Notes under the pieces: generated by a model
The model's database searches: none
What the model was told of the DNA's origin: nothing
Seen by the model: only the letters and a program-made list of their open reading frames with translations
Shown: one piece after another, positions 17,803 through 26,391 of the stretch
Layout: every line of letters starts with the position of its first letter
Numbering within the stretch: the stretch's first letter is position 1
Assembly (NCBI GenBank): GCA_949878575.1
Contig: CATLAX010000001.1
Span: 124,001-188,000, forward strand
Direction: 5' to 3'
Length of the DNA: 64,000 nucleotides
Source of the DNA: an uncultured Alphaproteobacteria bacterium
Lineage (GTDB): Bacteria > Pseudomonadota > Alphaproteobacteria > Rs-D84
Made by a program: the position numbers and the translations under genes

Positions 17803-18545
17803 CAAAAAGCAGAAAGGTTGTTCGTAAAAAACTGAAACAGGTAAAAAAAGATTCGCATGCGTCACACTTGTTGCGAGTGCTGCGTGCGGCCGGTCTGTTC
17901 CGGTGGGAGCGCCCGTCAAGCCGCGCCGAGGAAGTGTTGAATATTTTAACGCACGGTATCGGCATAGGGCTGGCGATGGCCGGATTGACACTGTTGGTGG
18001 TGTTTGCGGTATTGGCCCATAACACCTGGGCGATTGTGTCGTGTGCGATATTCGGGCTGACCATGTTCACGTTGTATTTCGGTTCCACCATGTGTCATGC
18101 GATGATCGGCCAAAAATCAGAGTGTTTTTTTGAGGTCTGGGACAGTGTCGCTATTTATGCGCTGATTGCCGGAACGTATACGCCGTTTTGTCTGGTTAAT
18201 CTGCGCGGTGGACTGGGGTGGACGGTATTCGGCATTTTATGGGCGATTACCATATTTGGTGCGGCAATGAAGATTGCGCGTCCCAAAGAGCAGCCGAAAT
18301 GGATGGTGTTGCTGTATCTGGTCATGGGATGGACGCTGTTGTTTATTCTGCCGGCGATGCTGCGCCATATATCCGCGCGCGGAATGTGGTTTATTCTGGC
18401 GGGGGGGCTCTCGTATTCGCTGGGGGTGATATTTTACCTGTGGCGGCGCATGAAGTATTCCCATGCCGTGTGGCATCTGTTTGTAATCGGCGGCAGTGTG
18501 TGTTTCTTTTTCGCCGTTTTGTTCGGATGTATTATTGATTTCTAA
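17799..18545 (+). CDS. Hemolysin III / YqfA-family membrane protein
   Basis: AEEVLNILTHGIGIGLAMAG, MCHA, seven-TM pattern typical of HlyIII. Confidence 0.88.
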   Translation: MTKSRKVVRKKLKQVKKDSHASHLLRVLRAAGLFRWERPSSRAEEVLNILTHGIGIGLAMAGLTLLVVFAVLAHNTWAIVSCAIFGLTMFTLYFGSTMCHAMIGQKSECFFEVWDSVAIYALIAGTYTPFCLVNLRGGLGWTVFGILWAITIFGAAMKIARPKEQPKWMVLLYLVMGWTLLFILPAMLRHISARGMWFILAGGLSYSLGVIFYLWRRMKYSHAVWHLFVIGGSVCFFFAVLFGCIIDF

Positions 18546-18571
18546 AAAAACGGGGGAGGCCCCGTTTTTTT
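18544..18571 (+). terminator. Intrinsic terminator
   Basis: AAAAAAACGGGGGAGGCCCCGTTTTTTT. Confidence 0.7.
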
Positions 18572-18572
18572 A

Positions 18573-18600
18573 TTGTAAATGTTTTTGTTGAATATATAAT
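18573..18600 (+). promoter_or_regulatory. Sigma70-like promoter of structured RNA
   Basis: TTGTAA, 16 nt, TATAAT. Confidence 0.6.
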
Positions 18601-18606
18601 TTTTTA

Positions 18607-18786
18607 TGTCTTTGGGTGTTTCAAAGACGGGACCTAGAAATCTCTTGCAAAGCGCAGGGCGTGTTTAACACCTGTGAAAAATCCCAACCGTTGGTTGGGA
18701 GAGTGCCGAATATATAGAATAAGGCACGCAATTTCTTTGGATTGTTTCTAGTCTCCCGACCATCAGAAATGATGGTTGTTTTTTTG
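18607..18786 (+). ncRNA. Structured RNA ending in an intrinsic terminator (sRNA or cis-regulatory leader; 6S-like possible)
   Basis: GTCTTTG/CAAAGAC, CCCAACC-GTT-GGTTGGG, GTGCC/GGCAC, closing stem CGGGA..CTAGAAA / TTTCTAG..TCCCG, then ACCATCA-GAAA-TGATGGT plus T-run. Confidence 0.55.
18761..18786 (+). terminator. Intrinsic terminator of the 18.6-kb RNA
   Basis: ACCATCAGAAATGATGGTTGTTTTTTT. Confidence 0.75.
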
Positions 18787-18817
18787 CAAATACGATAGGA
18801 ATAAAAGGAAATTGCAA

Positions 18818-19870
18818 ATGAAGGATTTTACCGCAAATTTTGTTTCAATGTTTATTGCGGACAAAAAACGCCGTCGTACGGTGCGCCGTAAAATAAAACA
18901 CTGGAATGAACTGATTTTGCCGACAGATGCGCAAAAAATGATAGCCGCCGCCACGGCACAGAATTTAGAGCAGGCGAGGAAAGAATATGATTTGTCAAAA
19001 CTGCGTGAGGCCGCGGCAAAAAATCATGATTTGGCACGTCAATATATTGAGGTAAAAAAACAATGGCGCCGTCGGTGTGGCGGCGCGGCACCATTGCCGG
19101 GACGCTTTGCGGAATATGATTTGGTGTTCGCAATAGGGGCGACATGTCATGTTTCATCGTTGTTGGCCTTTCATAAACTGCGCACGTTTTCGTCGCCGTT
19201 GGAATGGACTGCGGGGACAGAGCCGGAATTTTGGTATTCCAAACCGAATATATGGCGGGATTCGCGTTTTAAAGAGAAAATAAACGCGTTGTGCAACGAT
19301 TTTAAAGACTGGTTTAATCCCGGTGATTTGCGGCCGGTAAGTCATTGGATGGCTAAAGAGGCGCATCAGGGCATTATAAACACAAAAACAAATATCAGAT
19401 GGATGCATTTGTTTTCCAACAAAGAAAGTTTTGAATTGCAGATTGATAAAATACGTCAAAAAATGCAGATGCGTTCTGACAGGCTGCTTAAAGCCATAGC
19501 TGAATCGGAGCGTGTATTGGTGTGCTGGGTTGCCACTGTTGGCGATCAATGCTGTTTATTGGAGGCGCCCGTTTCTGATAAAGACATAAAGGATGCGCTA
19601 AAAAAACTGCATAAAAAATGGCCGGGCAAAGAATTTGATTTCGTTTTCTTTGAGCATGACGGGCGTAAAAATATATATGAATTTGACAGGATAGAGGTTG
19701 CGCCCAGCGCATATCGTGTTCGCAGCAACCATTTCTTTAATGAAAATGCATATCGTTTTGTTGCGTCTTATTTGGAACATATTTGGCCAGAACCGGTAAT
19801 GGCCGAAATGCTGGATAACGTATCCCTGACGGACAAGTTGGCGGATTTTATGAAGGCGGAGCAGGGATAG
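18818..19870 (+). CDS. DUF1796-like putative papain-like cysteine peptidase
   Basis: YDLVFAIGATCHVSSLLAFHKLRTFSSPLEWT resembles the DUF1796 N-terminal signature; RBS AAAGGA before ATG. Confidence 0.6.
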   Translation: MKDFTANFVSMFIADKKRRRTVRRKIKHWNELILPTDAQKMIAAATAQNLEQARKEYDLSKLREAAAKNHDLARQYIEVKKQWRRRCGGAAPLPGRFAEYDLVFAIGATCHVSSLLAFHKLRTFSSPLEWTAGTEPEFWYSKPNIWRDSRFKEKINALCNDFKDWFNPGDLRPVSHWMAKEAHQGIINTKTNIRWMHLFSNKESFELQIDKIRQKMQMRSDRLLKAIAESERVLVCWVATVGDQCCLLEAPVSDKDIKDALKKLHKKWPGKEFDFVFFEHDGRKNIYEFDRIEVAPSAYRVRSNHFFNENAYRFVASYLEHIWPEPVMAEMLDNVSLTDKLADFMKAEQG

Positions 19871-19875
19871 GTATG

Positions 19876-19906
19876 CGGGGGACGAAATGTCCCCTTGATT
19901 TTTTTT
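19876..19906 (+). terminator. Intrinsic terminator
   Basis: GGGGGACGAAATGTCCCCTTGATTTTTTTT. Confidence 0.65.
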
Positions 19907-19923
19907 GCGCCATGTATTATTAT
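19895..19923 (+). promoter_or_regulatory. Sigma70-like promoter for the Thr leader/thrS
   Basis: TTGATT, 17 nt, TATTAT; predicted start site is almost at the leader ATG. Confidence 0.5.
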
Positions 19924-19930
19924 AACGGGG

Positions 19931-19987
19931 ATGAAAAAATACATGTTTGTTTTTACAGCCACAACTACGACCCCTTTGGGGGTGTAA
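19931..19987 (+). CDS. Threonine-rich leader peptide MKKYMFVFTATTTTPLGV upstream of thrS
   Basis: 18-aa ORF with Thr codons ACA, ACA, ACT, ACG, ACC within six codons, 85 bp before thrS; CCCC-TTT-GGGG hairpin overlaps its end. Confidence 0.7.
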   Translation: MKKYMFVFTATTTTPLGV

Positions 19988-20072
19988 TTTCTATTTGCGG
20001 TTTTTGCCGCGCGCGTTATAATCAAATCATACTTTAATTTAATCTAAACAAGTTATTTAAGGGTTATATATT

Positions 20073-21806
20073 ATGTCTTATCCTATTGAAACAGTTCGGC
20101 ATTCTTTGGCGCATGTCATGGCGGCCGCGGTTAAAAAACTTTATCCTGATGTTAAATTTGCGGGCGGCCCCGCGATTGAAAACGGCTTTTACTATGACTT
20201 TGACACGGAATACAGGTTTTCAGAGGAAGATTTTTCAAAGATTGAGCAGGAAATGCGTTCTTTGATTAAATCAAACGGCCGCTTTGAACAGCGTAATGTC
20301 ACCCCGGCCGAGGCCATGGAAATATTTGCCGGCCAGCCGTACAAGATGGAATGGCTGCGCGAATATGATGCGGCGGGCGATGCGCTGTCAATTTACACTT
20401 TCCGTGATTTTACGGATCTGTGTCGCGGGCCCCATGTTGAATCATCCAAAGAACTGCCGCGTGATGCGTTTAAAATCCGCAGTGTCGCCGGCGCATACTG
20501 GAAGGGTGACGCAAAAAACAAAATGCTGCAGCGCATTTATGTTGACGCGTTTGCCACAAAAGAAGATCTGGATGCGCATTTAAAGATGATGGAGCAGGCC
20601 GCCGCGCGCGACAACCGCAAACTGGGCAAAGACATGGATCTGTTTCATTTTGAGCCGGATTACGCCCCCGGCGCCGTGTTCTGGCATGACAAGGGGTATA
20701 AGATTTACCGCAGGCTGATTGATTATATCCGCATGCGCCAGGAACGTGCGGGCTACCTGGAAATATCAACGCCGTCCGTTATGGACCGCTCTCTGTGGGA
20801 GCGCAGCGGCCACTGGGCCAAGTATGGCGAACACAATTATTCCGGCAAGACCCAGGACGGCAAGACATTCTGTGTAAAGCCGATGTCGTGCCCGGGCGGA
20901 ATGCTGGTGTTCGGACAGGGGATAAAGTCTTATAAAGACCTGCCCATGTATCTGGCGGAATTCGGCAAGGTTAACCGGTACGAGGCCGCCGGCGGTCTGT
21001 CCGGACTGATGCGCGTTCGTGAATTTACGCAGGACGACGCCCATATTTTCTGCACTGAAGAACAGCTGGAGGCGGAGGTTGTAAAAATCTTGCGCTTTAT
21101 TAAGGATATTTACGGCAAGTTCGGTTTTGACAAAATTTCCATGAAGCTGGCGACGCGCCGCGAATCGGAATTCCGTATCGGATCCGATGAGGTTTGGGAC
21201 AAGGCCGAGGGCGCATTGCGTCATGCGCTGGAGGCGAACGGGATAGAGTTTGAGGTTGCACCCGGCGACGCCGCATTTTACGGGCCGAAAATAGACAATT
21301 ATCTGCGAGATTCCATGGGACGCATATGGCAGTGCGGCACCATTCAGCTGGACATGAATCTGCCGGAGCGCTTTGATTTGTCGTATATCGGCGAAGACGG
21401 TGAAAAGCACCGGCCGATTATGCTGCATCGTGCAATGCTGGGGTCTATTGAGCGGTTTATGGGAATCCTGTTGGAATCAACGGGCGGGAACCTGCCGCTG
21501 TGGCTAAGTCCGGAGGCGGTCGTTGTAACGCCCATTTCGGAAAAGTATCGTGACTATGCGGTTCTGGTTGCGGATAAACTGCGCGCGGCCGGCGTCTATG
21601 CGCGCACGGATTTGCGTGATGAAAAGGTAAATTACAAGATTCGTGAACTGTCGCTGGCCAAGACGCCGATTATTGCGGTTGTCGGTGAAAAAGAGGCTGC
21701 GGACAACACCGTGACGCTGCGCCGTTTGGGTGTGGAACGCCAGGAAACCGTCGCGCTGGACGATTTCGTGTCAGATATGCGCGCGGCTGTGAAAATGCCC
21801 GATTAA
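20073..21806 (+). CDS. thrS: Threonine--tRNA ligase lacking the N-terminal TGS domain
   Basis: Begins at the editing domain (RHSLAHVMAAAVKKLYPDVKFAGGPAIENGFYYDF); KPMSCPGGMLVF, RVREFTQDDAHIFC, LHRAMLGSIERFMGIL. Confidence 0.95.
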   Translation: MSYPIETVRHSLAHVMAAAVKKLYPDVKFAGGPAIENGFYYDFDTEYRFSEEDFSKIEQEMRSLIKSNGRFEQRNVTPAEAMEIFAGQPYKMEWLREYDAAGDALSIYTFRDFTDLCRGPHVESSKELPRDAFKIRSVAGAYWKGDAKNKMLQRIYVDAFATKEDLDAHLKMMEQAAARDNRKLGKDMDLFHFEPDYAPGAVFWHDKGYKIYRRLIDYIRMRQERAGYLEISTPSVMDRSLWERSGHWAKYGEHNYSGKTQDGKTFCVKPMSCPGGMLVFGQGIKSYKDLPMYLAEFGKVNRYEAAGGLSGLMRVREFTQDDAHIFCTEEQLEAEVVKILRFIKDIYGKFGFDKISMKLATRRESEFRIGSDEVWDKAEGALRHALEANGIEFEVAPGDAAFYGPKIDNYLRDSMGRIWQCGTIQLDMNLPERFDLSYIGEDGEKHRPIMLHRAMLGSIERFMGILLESTGGNLPLWLSPEAVVVTPISEKYRDYAVLVADKLRAAGVYARTDLRDEKVNYKIRELSLAKTPIIAVVGEKEAADNTVTLRRLGVERQETVALDDFVSDMRAAVKMPD

Positions 21807-21860
21807 GATGTGTGCGGCGGCGGTTGCGCCGCCGCATTAATTATGAAAAAGGAGAAAGGA

Positions 21861-21998
21861 ATGAAGAAAATGGTTTTGCTGGCCCTGGTGCTGATGCCGA
21901 TGCTGGCCGCGTGTGCAACAAAATGCGAATCGGAGCCGATTGTGGCAGAAAATCACAAACTGATTGTGCCGCCAAATTTTGGCCAGATGCCGAAATAA
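21861..21998 (+). CDS. Small lipoprotein (45 aa)
   Basis: MKKMVLLALVLMPMLAACATKC with lipobox LAAC; GGAGAAAGG RBS. Confidence 0.6.
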   Translation: MKKMVLLALVLMPMLAACATKCESEPIVAENHKLIVPPNFGQMPK

Positions 21999-22104
21999 AA
22001 AAACGGAATAGATTCCGGCGCGGTGCGCGCATGTTGTACACAGATATTCTTTGTTATGGGAATATTTTTATGATATAATATGCAAAACAGTATGGGGGAT
22101 TTTC

Positions 22105-22923
22105 ATGAATAACGACGACAACTTGGATTTACTGGATTTGGACGAAGGCGGCAGTGTGGACACATTGCCGGATGCCGCGCCGTTTGCATCGCCGCGTGCG
22201 AAGAAGCCGTGGCTGCTGCTGGGGATTGGGGTGCTGGTTATCATTTTGGCGACATATATAATTGTTCGCACCGTTGCATCCGATTCGTCGTCATCTATTG
22301 AGGTTGATTTGGATGCGCCCGTGGTAACCGACGTGGCGGATGTTCCCGGTGATACAATAATGGTACCGCCGATGGCGGATGACGGTGCGGCCCCCGTGGC
22401 GCCCGTAACAGGCAGTGTCGCCGATACGCCGGATGCGCCCACGCCCGCGCCTGCACCAGAGTTGAAGCCCGTGGCAAAGCCGGCCACGCCCGCACCGGTT
22501 GCACAGAACAACGCCGGCTCCCCCGTGCGCGTGATAGAGGATCGCAAGGACGTGACATTTAATCCGGATGCACCGGCACCGGCGCCGAAGCCTGCGGCAA
22601 AGCCGGCGGCGAAAAAGCCGGCCGCTGCGTCAAAGCCCGCGGCGAAGCCCGCGCCAAAGAAGCAGGTGGCGGCGGCAAACGGTTCTTGGTATGTTCAGTT
22701 CGGTTCATACAGCACCCGTTCGCTGGCGGAAAATGCGGGCAAAAAACTGCGTAATTCGCACGGCAGTCTGTTTAACGGCCGCCAGTTTGTAGTGTTGGCC
22801 GCGGTAATGAAGGATGGCAGTACGGTTTACCGCCTGCGTGTTCCGTTTGCAACATCCGGAGAGGCGAACAGTTTCTGCCGCAATGCAAAGTCTGATGGTC
22901 TGGATTGTTACGTCGCAAAATAG
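22105..22923 (+). CDS. SPOR domain-containing membrane protein
   Basis: Single TM, Pro/Ala/Lys-rich linker, C-terminal GSWYVQFGSYSTRSLAENAGKKL...VYRLRVPF SPOR pattern. Confidence 0.85.
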   Translation: MNNDDNLDLLDLDEGGSVDTLPDAAPFASPRAKKPWLLLGIGVLVIILATYIIVRTVASDSSSSIEVDLDAPVVTDVADVPGDTIMVPPMADDGAAPVAPVTGSVADTPDAPTPAPAPELKPVAKPATPAPVAQNNAGSPVRVIEDRKDVTFNPDAPAPAPKPAAKPAAKKPAAASKPAAKPAPKKQVAAANGSWYVQFGSYSTRSLAENAGKKLRNSHGSLFNGRQFVVLAAVMKDGSTVYRLRVPFATSGEANSFCRNAKSDGLDCYVAK

Positions 22924-22935
22924 GGAGGTGTTGAT

Positions 22936-23223
22936 ATGAGACCCGGTTTATGGCAAATTTTACTGGTTGTTGTCTTGATTTTCATTCTGTTCGGCAGCAG
23001 CAAGATTCCGGATATGATGAAGAATCTGGCGGGTGGAATAAACGCCTTTAAAAAGGAATTAAAAGACGACGCGCCGGCGGGGGATAAAAAAGCGCCCGCC
23101 AAAAAAGCGGCGTCAAAAAAAGCAAATTCCGTAAAGCCGGCCGCAAAAAAGTCCGGGGTCAAAAAAACAGCGGCAAAGCCGGCCGGTAAAAAAAGCGTCC
23201 AAAAAACGCCGCGGAAAAAATAA
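22936..23223 (+). CDS. tatA: Sec-independent translocase TatA
   Basis: MRPGLWQILLVVVLIFILFGSSKIPDMMKNLAGGINAFKKELKDD; Lys/Ala-rich tail. Confidence 0.88.
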   Translation: MRPGLWQILLVVVLIFILFGSSKIPDMMKNLAGGINAFKKELKDDAPAGDKKAPAKKAASKKANSVKPAAKKSGVKKTAAKPAGKKSVQKTPRKK

Positions 23224-23243
23224 AGCGCGATAAACAATGCAAC

Positions 23244-23273
23244 AAAAACAGGCGCCGCGGCGCCTGTTTTTTA
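23244..23273. terminator. Intrinsic terminator
   Basis: AAAAACAGGCGCCGCGGCGCCTGTTTTTT. Confidence 0.75.
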
Positions 23274-23442
23274 TTATGTCAACGTAATTATTCGCTGCCC
23301 GTCCCCGTGAATGCAATCCCCTATAAATTTTTGTTGGTATTGCAAGGCAACGTGTTTTGCCGGGGTGGGGCGTATTTTGCCTAAATGCCCCGGATGCTTT
23401 TTGGAATAAGTCGTACACGGGCAATGTTTGCCGATGGTGTGC

Positions 23443-23871
23443 TTATCTGCGTTGCTCGTATTCTTCCTGTTCTTCTATTGTCATGGTGGCCAGGGGGCGC
23501 GCCAGCATGCGGGACAGGCCTATTTCTTCGCCAGATACGACGCTGTATCCGAACGTGCCGTTTTCAAGACGTTCCAGCGCGGCGTTTATTTTTCGCAACA
23601 GGTTGTTGTCACGACCCGCCATGCGCAGGTTCATTGTAATTTCCTGTTCAAACGAGGCGTTGTCGGAATCGTCGCCGACCCCCTCGTTCTCAGACTTTTC
23701 CGCCATGCGAACGGCGCTTAACACGGAATCGCTGTCCTGAACCAGTTCTTCCTTTTGCGCGTTTAGCAACTGATAAAAATATGCCAGATGATTCGGACAC
23801 ATGTACGGTTCCGATTTTTTTGGCACATATTTTGGCGGTAATTGAATTGTCTTGTAATCTTGTGCGGGCAC
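23443..23871 (-). CDS. DksA/TraR-family protein without zinc-finger cysteines
   Basis: LERLENGTFGYSVVSGEEIGLSRMLARPLATMTIEEQEEYEQ; GTG start with GGAG RBS. Confidence 0.82.
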   Translation of the reverse strand: MPAQDYKTIQLPPKYVPKKSEPYMCPNHLAYFYQLLNAQKEELVQDSDSVLSAVRMAEKSENEGVGDDSDNASFEQEITMNLRMAGRDNNLLRKINAALERLENGTFGYSVVSGEEIGLSRMLARPLATMTIEEQEEYEQRR

Positions 23872-23873
23872 GT

Positions 23874-24194
23874 TTACGCTCCTTTTAATTCCATAATCCA
23901 TGTGGCAAATGTTTCCGGATCCATGACACCTGTGCGGGCCTCTACCACTTCGCCGTTTTTAAACGCCAAAATTGACGGAATGCTGCGTATGCCGTATTTG
24001 GCAGGGGTGCGGCGGTTTGTTTCATCTATTTCAAACTTTACAAAATTTACGTCCGGCATCTGTGTGGAAACCTGTTCAAAAATGGGGCCGAACATGCGAC
24101 ATGGACCGCACCATGACGCCCAGAAATCAACCAGGGTCAGTCCGCCCGATACCATTTCTGCAAAATTTGCGTCGTTCGCGTGTTGTAATGCCAT
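23874..24194 (-). CDS. trxA: Thioredoxin
   Basis: LVDFWASWCGPCRMFGPIFEQ; MALQ start with GGAG-type RBS. Confidence 0.92.
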   Translation of the reverse strand: MALQHANDANFAEMVSGGLTLVDFWASWCGPCRMFGPIFEQVSTQMPDVNFVKFEIDETNRRTPAKYGIRSIPSILAFKNGEVVEARTGVMDPETFATWIMELKGA

Positions 24195-24267
24195 CTTTTT
24201 CTCCTTCCTTGTTGATATTTGTGCTGAGTGTATTATAATCGTCATAAAAAGCAAGAGAAATCATAAA

Positions 24268-25380
24268 GTGAATAAAATCATATACTTAGATGCGGCGGCA
24301 ACCGCGTTAAAACCGGATGCCGTCATTATGGCGGAGGCTGATTTTTTACGCAACAAATATGCAAACGCGGGACGCGGAATCTGTGCGCGTGCGGCCGCCG
24401 TTGACGACATGGTGGCGACGGCGCGTGCACGGGTGGCGCGCTTTGTCGGCGCCGCCGCACGCCAAATTGTTTTTACATCCGGCGCGACAGGCGGTCTGAA
24501 CCAGGCGGCGCGCATGATTTTGAACGCCCGCGGTGGCGGGAAAACGCGTGTCGCCGTGTCTGATTTGGACCATCACAGTGCGCGGTTGCCGTGGGTTGCG
24601 GCGGCGGGGCGGGGAAACGCGGAAATTACTGTCTTACCGCTGGATGCCGCATATAATATAGATGCTCAAAATGTTCCCGCCGCGGATGTAATGGTGTTGA
24701 CCGCAATGTCAAACGTGTTTGGCGCGGCCCAGGATGTCTGCCGGATAGTTCGTGCGGCGCGCATGAAAAATCCGGATGTTGTCGTGGTGGTTGACGCCGC
24801 GCAGTATGCGGCGCACATGCCGATAGACGCTGCCGCGTGGGATGCCGATTTTATCTGTTTTTCCGGTCACAAAATAGGGGCGGATACGGGGATTGGCGTA
24901 ATGTATGTCAAAAATCCCGATGTTTGGATGCCCGATAATTTTGGTGGCGGGATGGTAAACACGGTTAATGGCGATGATATTGTTTTAAACAGCGCCCCGG
25001 AACGGTTTGAGGCCGGGACACTGCCGCTGACGCAGATTGTCGGATTGCCCGCCGCGATTGACGCATGGACGCCGAATGCCGGCCTGGATGTAATGCGTCG
25101 CATGCATGACGCGTTGTCGCAAAACAAAAAAATAAAAATTCACACCGTGCGCGGGGCGTCCGTGTTGACGTTTACAGTGCCTGGGATGCATCCGCTGGAT
25201 TTTGGCGCGCGCGCGGGTGCACGCGGACTGTGCATGCGTGTAGGCAACATGTGTGCGTCATGGGCGATGAATTTAATCGGTGCGGGGCCCGGCGGTGCGG
25301 TGCGCCTGTCCGCGGGGGCGTGGAATACGGCGGCCGATGCGGATGCGGCGGTCGGGATTATAACGGATATAGTAAAATAA
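24268..25380 (+). CDS. sufS: Cysteine desulfurase (SufS/class V aminotransferase)
   Basis: YLDAAATALKP, FTSGATGGLNQAAR, DAAQYAAHMPIDAAAWDADFICFSGHKIGADTGIG; GTG start. Confidence 0.88.
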   Translation: MNKIIYLDAAATALKPDAVIMAEADFLRNKYANAGRGICARAAAVDDMVATARARVARFVGAAARQIVFTSGATGGLNQAARMILNARGGGKTRVAVSDLDHHSARLPWVAAAGRGNAEITVLPLDAAYNIDAQNVPAADVMVLTAMSNVFGAAQDVCRIVRAARMKNPDVVVVVDAAQYAAHMPIDAAAWDADFICFSGHKIGADTGIGVMYVKNPDVWMPDNFGGGMVNTVNGDDIVLNSAPERFEAGTLPLTQIVGLPAAIDAWTPNAGLDVMRRMHDALSQNKKIKIHTVRGASVLTFTVPGMHPLDFGARAGARGLCMRVGNMCASWAMNLIGAGPGGAVRLSAGAWNTAADADAAVGIITDIVK

Positions 25381-25381
25381 G

Positions 25382-25693
25382 ATGGTTCAGAAAGAAGACA
25401 TAATCGGCGCCTTAAAGACGGTGTTTGACCCCGAGATTCCGGTAAACATATGGGATTTGGGGTTGGTATATGATATAGAAATCGGTCAGAATGAAATTGT
25501 CATAACAATGACTTTTACCAGTCCCACATGCCCCATGATGGAGGAATTGCTGGAAAGTGTCCGCGTGGCGGCCGGTGCGGCGGCGGGTGACATTCCGGTG
25601 CGTGTAAACCTGGTATGGGACCCGCCGTGGGATTTATCGCGAATGTCGGATGCGGCGCGTCTGGAGCTTGATTTGACGGAACAGGGGTGGTAA
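25382..25693 (+). CDS. sufT: MIP18/DUF59-family SUF assembly protein (SufT-like)
   Basis: FDPEIPVNIWDLGLVYDIEI, TFTSPTCPMMEEL, WDPPWDLSRMSD. Confidence 0.88.
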   Translation: MVQKEDIIGALKTVFDPEIPVNIWDLGLVYDIEIGQNEIVITMTFTSPTCPMMEELLESVRVAAGAAAGDIPVRVNLVWDPPWDLSRMSDAARLELDLTEQGW

Positions 25694-26058
25694 CCGTGAC
25701 ATATGACGAAATAAAACAGGTTTTGGATATGGCCGGCGACGACGTGGCGCGTCTGGAGGCGGTTATGGATTTCGGTGCGCAGATGCCGCCGCCGCCCGCG
25801 GGCGCGGTGTGCACGGAAATTGCCGGATGTGCGTCGCGGGCGGTTATATGCCGCGAAGGCGATCGGTTTTACGGTGACGCCGATTCCGCCCTGGTGCGCG
25901 GGATAGTTGCGATTTTGGTCGCCATGGTTGACGGAAAATCGCCGGCGCAGATTCGTGCGATGGATTTGCGCGGCGCATTTGCGGCGCTTGACTTAAAGCT
26001 GGGGACGGGCCGGCTGGGCGGTGTTAATTCTATGATTAGTTTTTTGGAAAATTTGTGA
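25687..26058 (+). CDS. sufE: SufE-family protein
   Basis: CTEIAGCASRAVI, ADSALVRGIVAILVAMVDGKSPAQI; follows sufS and sufT. Confidence 0.88.
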   Translation: MVTVTYDEIKQVLDMAGDDVARLEAVMDFGAQMPPPPAGAVCTEIAGCASRAVICREGDRFYGDADSALVRGIVAILVAMVDGKSPAQIRAMDLRGAFAALDLKLGTGRLGGVNSMISFLENL

Positions 26059-26094
26059 TAAACTGTATGGGAATATATTGACGGGGCGTTGCAG

Positions 26095-26391
26095 ATGACG
26101 GAAGACGAGAAAATGTTTCATATCGGCCTGTGGGCGTTCGGGTCTGTTTTGGCGCTGACCATTGTGTTGCAGGTCTGTTATCGCACCCAGAACAAGGCGC
26201 GTGACCGTGTCCGCCGCGAGATAGTGCTGACACAGCAGAAATCGGCGGAAATGACGGCAAATTTTGCATCATATGTCAGGCCGGAAATTCTGCGTAATCT
26301 GGTGGTAAGCATTTATCCCAAATCAGAGGTGATAAGTTTTCATAAATCCGTCGCAATAGACGAACTGCCGCTAAGGGGACCCGATGTTTGA
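26095..26391 (+). CDS. Small single-TM protein, FtsL-like by position
   Basis: 98 aa, one TM, coiled-coil-like segment; overlaps the ftsI-type gene. Confidence 0.5.
   Translation: MTEDEKMFHIGLWAFGSVLALTIVLQVCYRTQNKARDRVRREIVLTQQKSAEMTANFASYVRPEILRNLVVSIYPKSEVISFHKSVAIDELPLRGPDV

Noticed and set aside
20766-21428. 220-aa minus-strand ORF opposite thrS
   Set aside because: Antisense shadow ORF; thrS motifs are unambiguous on the plus strand.
22440-22680. Repetitive GCC/AAG-rich tract in the SPOR gene and in tatA
   Set aside because: Low-complexity Ala/Lys/Pro linkers encoded in frame; no sign of a mobile or CRISPR element.
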